This document shows positions 14,347 through 21,113 of a stretch of 21,113 bases of DNA, piece by piece (positions within the stretch are counted from its first letter, which is position 1; each line of letters starts with the position of its first letter). Under the pieces are notes generated by a model that saw only the letters and a program-made list of their open reading frames with translations, was not told the DNA's origin and ran no database searches. The position numbers were made by a program, and so were the translations under genes. This DNA is from UBA7672 sp034439955 (GTDB lineage: Bacteria; Pseudomonadota; Alphaproteobacteria; Caulobacterales; Hyphomonadaceae), in NCBI GenBank assembly GCA_034439955.1, contig JAWXBJ010000125.1, positions 1 to 21,113 on the forward strand, read 5' to 3'.

Positions 14347-16359
14347 CTAATTTTCCAGGGGCTCAAGCCGGACGAGCACAGCGCCATCGCTTGTTTGTAG
14401 TCCGACCGATGTCAAGACCTCTAAGACCGTTCCGTCGCGCGGAGCGACAAGTGTATGCTCCATCTTCATCGCTTCCATCACGACCAGCGCCTCACCCTTG
14501 CGGACGCGCTGACCTGCAGCCGCAGACACCTGAAGCACTTTCCCCGGCATCGGCGCCCTGACGTCGCTTGTCGCTTCCAAGCCGTCGAGTCCCTCTCCCA
14601 GCCTGGGAGGAGAGAGCGCGAGAGCGTGTCCGAGCGTAAAAAGCACCGGCCCGTTGGACATGTGACGAACCGTTCCAACATGGTCTTCACCGTTGGTTTG
14701 AGCCCCCACCAGCACACCCGCGTTGATTGCAGTCGTGTTGATGGTGATCTCTATGACCTCTCCCCCGGCATAGGCGCACTGCCGCCCGTCGGGCAGGGTT
14801 TCGATGCGGATCTCTCGCGCCATCCCGGCGAGGTCGAACACAAATGTCGTCCGCGCTGACCCGTTTATCCGGAACCCGTCATTCATCTCCCAAGGGCCGG
14901 CCGCCTCGCGCGACTGCAGCACGCCGAGGCCTGCCGCGCCCAGAACGAGAGCGGCTGTGATGTTGGACCTGGACAAACGAGCGACGTCATCCAGGTGGGT
15001 CTCGACAAGACTTGTCGTTGCCGTTCCCTGTCTGAATTCTTCGTGGTCAAGGAGATTGGCCAGCATCGCCGCGTTCGTCGCCACAGGCCAGATTTCAGCA
15101 TCGCGAAGCGCATCCGCCAGCGCGTCCATCGCCACGTCGCGGCTGCAAGCGTGTGCGATTGCCTTGGCGATCATGCTGTCATAGGCGGCGGGAACGGCGT
15201 CACCCTCTTCTACGCCGCTGTCGAGGCGCAGCGTTGCGCCTCCTGAAGGCGCACACGCAAAAGCCGGGAGGTTGAAGGCTTCGAGGCGTCCGAAGCCTGG
15301 CAGGAAGCCATTGGCCGGATCCTCGGCGCAAAGCCGCGCTTCCACCGCATGACCGCTGAGCGCGATCTCGGCCTGTGCTGGCAAGCGCTCGCCCGAAGCC
15401 ACACGCAACTGCATCTCGACCAAATCGCGACCGGTGACAAGCTCGGTCACGGGATGCTCGACTTGCAGGCGGGTGTTCATTTCCATGAACCAGAACCCGT
15501 CCGGACGCAGCGCGCCCGAACCGTCAACGATGAATTCAACGGTTCCCGCATTGCGGTAGCCAACCGCACTTGCGGCCACCAGCGCAGCATTCGTCATGGC
15601 CTCGCGGACGGCGGCGGTCATGCCCGGCGCGGGCGCCTCCTCGATGACCTTTTGTCGGCGCCTCTGCAGCGAACAGTCGCGTTCGAACAGATGGATCAGA
15701 TTGCCATGATTGTCGCCGAAGACCTGAACCTCAATGTGCCGGGGGTTTTCGACAAACTTCTCCACCAGCACCCGATCATCGCCAAAGCTTGACATGGCTT
15801 CACGTTGAGCGCCTTCGAGCGCCGTCTCGAAACCGATCGCTTCTTCGACCTTTCGCATGCCCCGCCCGCCGCCGCCCGCGACGGCCTTGATGAGGACAGG
15901 GTAGCCTATAGACTTGGCGGCGGATTTCAGCCGTTTCAAAGACTGGTCCGCGCCATGATAGCCGGGCGTCACCGACACGCCGTATTTCTCCATCAGGGTC
16001 TTTGCCGCATCCTTGAGGCCCATCGCGCGAATGGCCTCGGGCGGCGGGCCGATCCAGGTCAAGCCGGCTTTCCCCACCCGATCGGCGAATTCGGCGTTCT
16101 CCGATAAGAACCCATAGCCGGGGTGAATCGTTTCGGCGCGGGTTTCCAGTGCCGCCTCGATGATGCGGTCCTGGCGCAGATAGCTTTCCGAGGCGAGCGC
16201 TCCGCCGATCCAAACGGAGTCATCGGCTTCTCGGACAAAGGCGGCGTCGGTGTCGGCGTCAGAATAGACTGCGATCGTTCTCAACCCCATGCGCCGGGCG
16301 GTGCGCATGACCCGGCGAGCGATTTCTCCGCGATTGGCTATCAGGATCGAAGCAAACAT
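14347..16359 (-). CDS. liuD: Methylcrotonyl-CoA carboxylase alpha subunit (biotin carboxylase + biotin carrier)
   Basis: This is a 670-residue acyl-CoA carboxylase alpha subunit. The biotin carboxylase domain (about 1-450) opens MFASILIANRGEIARRVMR. It contains the ATP-binding loop AGGGGRGM, the FLSENAEFA segment, and EMNTRLQVEHPVTE with the catalytic Glu/Asn/Arg set. A middle BT-like domain leads to the biotin carrier domain with EAMKMEH, in which Lys632 carries biotin. It charges biotin with bicarbonate using ATP for transfer to 3-methylcrotonyl-CoA. Assignment to methylcrotonyl-CoA, rather than propionyl- or geranyl-CoA, rests on the neighbouring LiuB-like and LiuC-like genes. No strong ribosome binding site is seen, but this is the standard start for the family. 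Confidence 0.87.
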   Translation of the reverse strand: MFASILIANRGEIARRVMRTARRMGLRTIAVYSDADTDAAFVREADDSVWIGGALASESYLRQDRIIEAALETRAETIHPGYGFLSENAEFADRVGKAGLTWIGPPPEAIRAMGLKDAAKTLMEKYGVSVTPGYHGADQSLKRLKSAAKSIGYPVLIKAVAGGGGRGMRKVEEAIGFETALEGAQREAMSSFGDDRVLVEKFVENPRHIEVQVFGDNHGNLIHLFERDCSLQRRRQKVIEEAPAPGMTAAVREAMTNAALVAASAVGYRNAGTVEFIVDGSGALRPDGFWFMEMNTRLQVEHPVTELVTGRDLVEMQLRVASGERLPAQAEIALSGHAVEARLCAEDPANGFLPGFGRLEAFNLPAFACAPSGGATLRLDSGVEEGDAVPAAYDSMIAKAIAHACSRDVAMDALADALRDAEIWPVATNAAMLANLLDHEEFRQGTATTSLVETHLDDVARLSRSNITAALVLGAAGLGVLQSREAAGPWEMNDGFRINGSARTTFVFDLAGMAREIRIETLPDGRQCAYAGGEVIEITINTTAINAGVLVGAQTNGEDHVGTVRHMSNGPVLFTLGHALALSPPRLGEGLDGLEATSDVRAPMPGKVLQVSAAAGQRVRKGEALVVMEAMKMEHTLVAPRDGTVLEVLTSVGLQTSDGAVLVRLEPLEN

Positions 16360-16500
16360 TGGAGGACGCTATTGGGCGATGAGCCAGCCCACAAGCAGCT
16401 TCGCGCCGCATGGTCGAACAGGGTCACGCCGCGCTTCCAGAAGAAGAGCAGCCACATGAACGGAAACGAGACCGCCGACCCCCGACGAAGGTGTGGACTC
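16360..16500. other. 141-base gap inside the carboxylase cluster
   Basis: The interval between the hydratase stop and the alpha-subunit start is unusually long for this tight cluster. On the minus strand one frame opens at 16457 with a hydrophobic-basic stretch (MWLLFFWKRGV) and runs past the alpha-subunit start to about 16341. It has no ribosome binding site. I do not call a gene. Confidence 0.3.
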
Positions 16501-17295
16501 TCAGCTCGACCAAACGGGTTTGCGCTTTTCGAGGAACGCCGCCAAGCCCTCACGGCCCTGCTCGCTGGCGCGCCGGGCGGACAATCGTTTGGCCGTGATC
16601 CGGCTCAGCGCAGAGGTTAATTCCTGGCCCGCGACGGTCTGGACGAGGTCCTTGCAGTCGGCGATCGCCGCCGGGGACGCGTCGAAGACGAGACCCGCCA
16701 GACGCTCGACCGTCTGCTCCATCTCGGACTCGTCGCCGACGACGTACTGGACCAGCCCGATCTTGTGGGCGAACTCTGCGTCGAAGTTTTCGCCGGTGAC
16801 AAACAGGGCGCGCGCCCAGCGGGACCCGATCGCCTCCACCACATAGGGGGAGATTGTCGCTGGAATGATGCCCATGCGGACCTCGGAAAACGAAAACCGT
16901 GTACCCGCCATGGCAATGGCGACATCGCAAGCAGCCGCAAGACCGACGCCGCCGCCCATCGCCGCACCGTGGATGAGCGCGATCGTGACCTGGGGAAGGC
17001 CGTTGAGATGACGGAGCATCTCCGCCATCGCGTATGCGTCCTGCTCGTTCTCATGGGCGCTGTAGTCCGCTGCGGCCCGCATCCATTCGATGTCGGCGCC
17101 GGCGGAAAACACCGGTCCGGCGCCACGCAGCAATACCAGCCTCGCCTCGGGGTTCTTGGACAGCGTCTCGAAACAGTCGGCTAGTTCACCGATCACCTCG
17201 GCATTGAAGGAGTTGCGCTTATGCGCCCGGTTGAGCAGGACGACTGCGACCCCGGCGCGCGAGACGTCGATCTCGATGTGTTCGTATCCGGACAT
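16501..17295 (-). CDS. liuC: Methylglutaconyl-CoA hydratase-like crotonase
   Basis: This is a 264-residue crotonase-fold protein. LNRAHKRNSFN, FSAGADIEWM (63-72, oxyanion), HGAAMGGGVGLAAACD (109-124) and FSEVRMGIIPATISPYV (135-151) follow in family order. The equivalent of crotonase Glu144 is Gly118 (GGGVG), whereas Glu138 in FSEVR is kept; this pattern is common in LiuC-like hydratases of leucine catabolism. It would hydrate 3-methylglutaconyl-CoA to HMG-CoA. ATG 17295 has a GAGGAG ribosome binding site. It lies between the two carboxylase subunit genes, which supports the pathway call. Another enoyl-CoA hydratase substrate cannot be excluded. Confidence 0.83.
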   Translation of the reverse strand: MSGYEHIEIDVSRAGVAVVLLNRAHKRNSFNAEVIGELADCFETLSKNPEARLVLLRGAGPVFSAGADIEWMRAAADYSAHENEQDAYAMAEMLRHLNGLPQVTIALIHGAAMGGGVGLAAACDVAIAMAGTRFSFSEVRMGIIPATISPYVVEAIGSRWARALFVTGENFDAEFAHKIGLVQYVVGDESEMEQTVERLAGLVFDASPAAIADCKDLVQTVAGQELTSALSRITAKRLSARRASEQGREGLAAFLEKRKPVWSS

Positions 17296-17372
17296 CTCGG
17301 GCTCCTCGACTGTGGCATGTTGATAGCGTCACCGCTTCGATCCGTCGATTCATCGACACGCGGCCCCTGACC

Positions 17373-18995
17373 TCACATCCGGAACACGCCAAACGCCGGC
17401 TCGCGATACGCATCTCGTCCATGCGGCGCATTGAGGCTTGCTGAAATCGCCAACCCCAGCACGCGACGTGTGTCGGACGGCGCGATCACACCGTCATCCC
17501 AAAGGCGGGCCGTCGAGAAATAGGGCGAGCCTTCGCGTTCATACAATTCGCGAATCGGCGCCTTGAACGCCGCCTCGTCTTCCACCGCCCAACTTTCCCC
17601 GCGCGCCTCCATCGCGTCTCGCTTCACCGTGGCGAGGACGCTGGCGGCCTGTTCCCCGCCCATCACCGAGATGCGGGCGTTCGGCCACATGAACAGGAAG
17701 CGCGGCGAGTAAGCGCGGCCGCACATGCCGTAGTTTCCCGCGCCATAGCTCCCGCCGATGACCACGGTGAATTTGGGAACACGCGCCGTCGCCACTGCCG
17801 TGACCATCTTGGCGCCGTCCTTTGCGATGCCGCCGGCCTCATACTTAGATCCGACCATGAAGCCGGTGATGTTCTGCAGGAAGACCAGCGGAATTCCTCG
17901 CTGGTCGCAGAGCTGGATGAAGTGCGCGGCCTTCTGGGCGCTTTCCGAGAACAGGATACCGTTGTTGGCGAGGATGCCGATCGGCATGCCAAATATGCGG
18001 GCGAAGCCTGTCACGAGCGTTTCGCCATACAGCCTCTTGAACTCGTCGAACTCCGAACCATCGACGATCCTCGCGATCACCTCGCGCACGTCGTAGGATT
18101 CCCGCGCGTCAGACGGGATGACGCCATCGAGTTCGGCCGGATCGAACAGGGGCTCGATCGGCGCCTTCAGATCGAGCGACACCTGCTTGATGGAATTCAG
18201 ATTGCCCACAATCGCCCGAACCAGTTGAAGGGCATGAGCGTCGTTGGCCGCATAATGGTCGGCTACACCTGACTTGCGCGTGTGAACATCCGCTCCGCCC
18301 AGATCCTCGGCGGAAATGATCTCCCCGGTCGCCGCCTTGACGAGCGGCGGGCCTGCGAGGAAAATCGTGCCCTGCTTCCTGACAATGACGGACTCGTCGG
18401 ACATCGCCGGCACATAGGCGCCTCCAGCCGTGCAGGACCCCATCACAGCAGCTATTTGTGGAATGCCGCGCGCGCTCATGTTGGCCTGATTGTAGAAGAT
18501 CCTGCCAAAGTGCTCGCGGTCTGGAAATACTTCCGACTGGTGGGGAAGGTTCGCGCCCCCGCTGTCGACAAGATAGATGCAAGGCAGCCGGTTCTCGATG
18601 GCGATTTCCTGCGCGCGGAGGTGCTTCTTTACGGTGACCGGGAAGTAAGCTCCGCCCTTCACCGTCGCGTCGTTGCAGACAACCACGCATTCCTGACCTG
18701 ACACCCGCCCAACACCGGTGACAATGCCCGCTCCGGGCGCTTCGCCATTATACATGCCGTCAGCGGCCAGCGGGGACAGTTCCAGGAAAGGCGAGCCCGG
18801 GTCGATCAGGTGCTCGACGCGCTCGCGCGGCAGAAGCTTGCCGCGAGTGGTGTGGCGGATGCGCGAAGCTTCCGATCCGCCTAGCGCCGCGATGGCTGTT
18901 TTCTCGCGCAAGCCCTGCACCAGTCGCTCCATTGCCGCCGCATTGCCTTGAAACCGGGCTGATGCAGCGTTCAACTGGGATTGGAGCCTCGCCAT
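17373..18995 (-). CDS. liuB: Methylcrotonyl-CoA carboxylase beta subunit (carboxyltransferase)
   Basis: This 540-residue carboxyltransferase matches the family length. The N-terminal half has GKLLPRERVEHLIDPGSPFLE, a GAGIVTGVGRV strand, YLVDSGGANLP and MGSCTAGGAYVPAMSDE. The C-terminal half has FLQNITGFMVG, GGSYGAGNYGMCGRAYSPRF and GGEQAASVLATV, which bind the acyl-CoA and the carboxybiotin. These motifs are characteristic of the methylcrotonyl-CoA carboxylase beta subunit. It transfers CO2 from biotin to 3-methylcrotonyl-CoA, the step after isovaleryl-CoA dehydrogenase in leucine degradation. It is the first gene of the leftward cluster, followed after 77 bases by the hydratase and then the alpha subunit. 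Its 159-base upstream region is shared with the divergent patatin gene. Confidence 0.93.
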   Translation of the reverse strand: MARLQSQLNAASARFQGNAAAMERLVQGLREKTAIAALGGSEASRIRHTTRGKLLPRERVEHLIDPGSPFLELSPLAADGMYNGEAPGAGIVTGVGRVSGQECVVVCNDATVKGGAYFPVTVKKHLRAQEIAIENRLPCIYLVDSGGANLPHQSEVFPDREHFGRIFYNQANMSARGIPQIAAVMGSCTAGGAYVPAMSDESVIVRKQGTIFLAGPPLVKAATGEIISAEDLGGADVHTRKSGVADHYAANDAHALQLVRAIVGNLNSIKQVSLDLKAPIEPLFDPAELDGVIPSDARESYDVREVIARIVDGSEFDEFKRLYGETLVTGFARIFGMPIGILANNGILFSESAQKAAHFIQLCDQRGIPLVFLQNITGFMVGSKYEAGGIAKDGAKMVTAVATARVPKFTVVIGGSYGAGNYGMCGRAYSPRFLFMWPNARISVMGGEQAASVLATVKRDAMEARGESWAVEDEAAFKAPIRELYEREGSPYFSTARLWDDGVIAPSDTRRVLGLAISASLNAPHGRDAYREPAFGVFRM

Positions 18996-19154
18996 GCGCC
19001 CGCCAAGAAAAAATCATCCTGATTGCCGGCATTAGTCGGACGCGCATGCGGTGGCAATACACACGAGCCTGTCCACGTCGCCCATACAATTCCTTCAGGT
19101 ATGTGCGATAGAGATGATTGTGGAGCGGAAACCGGATCAGGCTGAGTCGAGGCC

Positions 19155-20957
19155 ATGGGCTTGAGAATCAGCAGATCCAGAGTCGAGTCAGGCCCGACGC
19201 CGGGGCAGACCCTCAAAACGGTGCCCTTTCTCAAGGACGCACCGGCCAAGGCCCTGAAACTGGCCGAGAAAGACACCCGCTATTTTGGCTTGCCTGGCGG
19301 GTGGAAGTTGTTCGATGTCGGCGACCCGTCGGACTCGATCTATTTTGTCTTGTCAGGATCATTGGGTGCGTTTCGCGTATCGCCCACCGGCAAGATGGAG
19401 TTGATGGGCCATATCCGGGCCGGGGAACCCGTCGGCGAGATGTCGATGATTGCTGGCGAGGAGCACGAGCACGCGGTGTTCGCCCTGCGGGATACCGAGC
19501 TGATTTCCATGTCGCGCGCCGGATTCATGCAGCTCGTGCGGTCCGATCCGGACATCCTGGAGCGGCTGACACGCGTCATAATGGTCCGCATGCGCCAGGC
19601 GCGAAAAAAAACCGGTCGCTCGGCTGAGCCCCGGGTTTTCGGACTGCTGGCCACATCGCCGACCATCGATCTCAAGCTCCGCGCCAAGACGCTGTCTTTG
19701 GCCCTTCAGACGATGGGGCTTCGCGTCGCAGTGGTCGGCGAGGAGGCGGTCGGCATGCCTGCCGGTTATTTCGATGAACTGGAAACCCGCAACGATATCG
19801 TCCTGTTCATAGCAACGATCGGCGACACGCCCTGGTACAGACTTACCCAGCGCCACGCAGACCGCATCTGGCTCTTCGCACGGGCCGACGCCCGTCCCTC
19901 GACGCCGCTTTTGCCGGATGACCCCTCGCCGGCGCGCCAGTTCCGACTGGTCGATGTCGTTCTCCTTCACCACGGCAATGAGCGTACAGCCGCCCAGCCG
20001 GCGGAATGGCGCGCGGCCGCAGACGCCGCCCGGCTGTTCCACTGGAACGGGCTGGATGACGAAGATTGCCGCAGACTCGCCCGCATCATTTCCGGCCGCT
20101 CGGTTGGCCTCGTCCTCTCGGGCGGCGGGGCGCGAGCCTACGCCCATATCGGCGCTATCCGCGCGCTTCGTGAAGCAGCCTGTCCAATCGACTTTGCCGG
20201 CGGCGCATCCATGGGCGCCATCATCGGCGCCGGGGTGGCGCTTGGCTGGTCCGACGACGAGATGGATCGCCGGATCCGCAAGGCGTTCGTGGAGACCAAC
20301 CCCCTTTCGGACTATCGCCTTCCGGTGGTTGCGCTTGTGAAAGGACACAAGGTCGACGCGCGCCTGAAAGAGCACTTCGGCGACACCATGATCGAGGACA
20401 TGGAGCTTCCCTATTTCTCGGTATCGACCAACCTGACCCAGGGGTCGTTCCGCGTACACACCCAGGGACTGCTCCGCGACGCTTTGCGCGCGACCATCGC
20501 CCTTCCCGGAATCCTGCCGCCCATCGTCTCGGAGAACCAGGTGTTGGTGGACGGCGCCGTGCTCAACAATTTCCCTGTCGATGTCATGCGGGACATTCAT
20601 CGTGGGCGGATCATCGGCATCGACGTGGCCGAGGCGCCCGAGGGCCTCTCGCCCGACGAATTCATCAATCCCCCTGGCTTCTTCGGATGGACCGCAGCCC
20701 GGGGCTTCAACTCGCCGCCGCCCATCGCGAATCTTCTGATGCGCGCGGCGACCGTCAGCATCAATCCAAACATCCATCGCGATCTTACCGACCTTCTGAT
20801 CGCCCCATCGCTTGAAGGCATCGAGTTGCGGGACTGGAAGGACTATGAGCCTGCGGTCGAGGCCGGGTATCACGCTGCTCAGGAAGCGCTCGTCGAACTC
20901 AAGGGGCCCCTGGCGGCGATCATAAGAGGAGCGGCGGTCGCAACCGTTGCCGGTTGA
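19155..20957 (+). CDS. Patatin-like phospholipase with cyclic-nucleotide-binding domain (NTE type)
   Basis: This is a 600-residue two-domain protein. The N-terminal part (about 20-150) is a cyclic-nucleotide-binding fold: YFGLPGGWKLFDVGDPSDSIYFVLSG and the cassette GEMSMIAGEEHEHAVFA (94-110). A linker domain (about 160-310) follows. The patatin domain begins LVLSGGGARAYAHIGA (319-334, oxyanion) and has GASMG (350-354, nucleophile Ser352), GILPPI and DGA (Asp466-Gly467-Ala468). This is a Ser-Asp catalytic dyad of bacterial neuropathy-target-esterase-type lysophospholipases. No export signal is clear. In the cyclic-nucleotide cassette, the usual phosphate-binding Arg is His106, so cAMP binding is doubtful. 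The start is uncertain: ATG 19155 has GAGG too close, while TTG 19161 would be better spaced. Confidence 0.88.
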   Translation: MGLRISRSRVESGPTPGQTLKTVPFLKDAPAKALKLAEKDTRYFGLPGGWKLFDVGDPSDSIYFVLSGSLGAFRVSPTGKMELMGHIRAGEPVGEMSMIAGEEHEHAVFALRDTELISMSRAGFMQLVRSDPDILERLTRVIMVRMRQARKKTGRSAEPRVFGLLATSPTIDLKLRAKTLSLALQTMGLRVAVVGEEAVGMPAGYFDELETRNDIVLFIATIGDTPWYRLTQRHADRIWLFARADARPSTPLLPDDPSPARQFRLVDVVLLHHGNERTAAQPAEWRAAADAARLFHWNGLDDEDCRRLARIISGRSVGLVLSGGGARAYAHIGAIRALREAACPIDFAGGASMGAIIGAGVALGWSDDEMDRRIRKAFVETNPLSDYRLPVVALVKGHKVDARLKEHFGDTMIEDMELPYFSVSTNLTQGSFRVHTQGLLRDALRATIALPGILPPIVSENQVLVDGAVLNNFPVDVMRDIHRGRIIGIDVAEAPEGLSPDEFINPPGFFGWTAARGFNSPPPIANLLMRAATVSINPNIHRDLTDLLIAPSLEGIELRDWKDYEPAVEAGYHAAQEALVELKGPLAAIIRGAAVATVAG

Positions 20958-21006
20958 GAGCATCCTTGCCCTGCGCCTGACGCCGCCCCAAAGTCGCTGC
21001 AGGCGC
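20941..21006 (+). terminator. Weak terminator-like hairpins after the patatin gene
   Basis: CAACCG (20941-20946) and CGGTTG (20951-20956) form a perfect 6-bp stem with a 4-base loop across the stop codon. GCGCCTG (20973-20979) and CAGGCGC (21000-21006) form a second perfect 7-bp stem. Neither is followed by a T-run, so factor-dependent termination is more likely. Confidence 0.3.
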
Positions 21007-21010
21007 CGCT

Positions 21011-21113
21011 TGAGAGTGACCCAGCCCCCTGAAATCCGGCCACGAATTTGCAGAGTCCTCGATAGAGAGGATGCAAGATGCGCAAGAGCAGATTTTCGGA
21101 AGAGCAGATCATC
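21011..21113 (+). mobile_element. Left end of an IS3-family insertion sequence (partial)
   Basis: A terminus-like sequence starting TGAGAGTGACCC at about 21011 precedes a short leader and the orfA start at 21078. IS3-family elements begin with TG and have this leader length before orfA. The element continues off the right edge, so the other terminus and target duplication cannot be seen. It lies 53 bases past the patatin stop and does not interrupt that gene. Confidence 0.65.
21078..21113 (+). CDS. IS3-family transposase orfA, first 12 codons
   Basis: ATG at 21078 opens MRKSRFSEEQII, the typical start of the IS3-family OrfA helix-turn-helix protein (R/K-x-S-R-F-S/T-E-E-Q-I-I). A GAGAGG ribosome binding site lies about 7 bases upstream. 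Only 12 codons are in the window. OrfA and the OrfB integrase are normally joined by programmed frameshifting; that region is outside. Confidence 0.8.
   Translation, partial: MRKSRFSEEQII

Noticed and set aside
16940..16946. Missing Glu144 equivalent in the hydratase as a sign of inactivity
   Set aside because: The GGGVG pattern with a retained Glu in FSEVR is common in LiuC-like hydratases, so it is not evidence of decay.
17344..17357. GTCGAT/ATCGAC palindrome between carboxylase beta and hydratase genes
   Set aside because: The two-base centre cannot form an RNA hairpin, and short GATC-rich palindromes are frequent here; no further support for an operator inside the operon.
19359..20963. 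534-codon minus-strand open frame opposite the patatin gene
   Set aside because: It has no recognisable domain, and its length follows from the codon bias of the GC-rich patatin gene, whose catalytic motifs are on the plus strand.

Overview
The window is GC-rich chromosomal DNA from an alphaproteobacterium. The clearest sign is a MipZ-type division-plane ATPase (about 11000-11878 on the minus strand). A DUF1489 gene, a DUF1176-like lipoprotein and GANTC (CcrM-type) sites in leader regions agree with this; a Caulobacterales/Hyphomonadaceae-like genome fits best, but the genus cannot be read from this sequence. Both edges are insertion sequences reading outward. The left edge holds the start of an IS5-family-like transposase (minus strand) whose terminus lies near base 91. 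The right edge holds the left end and first 12 codons of an IS3-family orfA (from about 21011). No CRISPR array, tRNA, rRNA or phage genes were seen.

Layout. 95-365 is a decayed VanZ-like fragment, cut by the left IS and frameshifted at a CTAGCTAG tandem repeat. 420-2168 (minus) is a two-gene operon: a DUF4105 membrane-anchored protein followed by a dienelactone-hydrolase-like enzyme starting at TTG. 2402-2884 (plus) is SixA, converging on a Na+/Ca2+ antiporter (2891-3889, minus). The antiporter is preceded by a 26-residue single-span membrane peptide gene (3925-4005) with a strong ribosome binding site. 4204-5356 (plus) holds a Nudix hydrolase and a DUF1176-like lipoprotein. They are followed by a broken PAF-acetylhydrolase-like membrane hydrolase (5362-6749), which carries an in-frame TGA and a later frameshift. 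6804-9444 (minus) is clpS-clpA with a good intrinsic terminator. 9864-10955 (plus) is a D-Ala-D-Ala carboxypeptidase with an acidic tail. mipZ (minus) and panC (plus) diverge around a palindrome-rich intergenic region.

13044-18995 (minus) is a catabolic cluster: methylcrotonyl-CoA carboxylase beta subunit, methylglutaconyl-CoA hydratase-like enzyme, biotin-carrying alpha subunit, then an exported protein of unknown function and DUF1489. Together the first three form the central part of leucine/isovalerate degradation. Isovaleryl-CoA dehydrogenase and HMG-CoA lyase are not in the window. 19155-20957 (plus) is a large cyclic-nucleotide-domain plus patatin phospholipase of the NTE type.

Most of the window is ordinary core chromosome: cell wall, division, proteolysis, CoA synthesis and acyl-CoA catabolism. 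I see no convincing new multi-gene system. The items most worth a second look are the small membrane peptide paired with the antiporter, the decayed genes (PAF-AH-like and VanZ-like), the overlapping alternative hairpins at the carboxypeptidase ribosome binding site, the mipZ/panC operator-like sites, and the patatin whose nucleotide-binding domain lacks the usual arginine.
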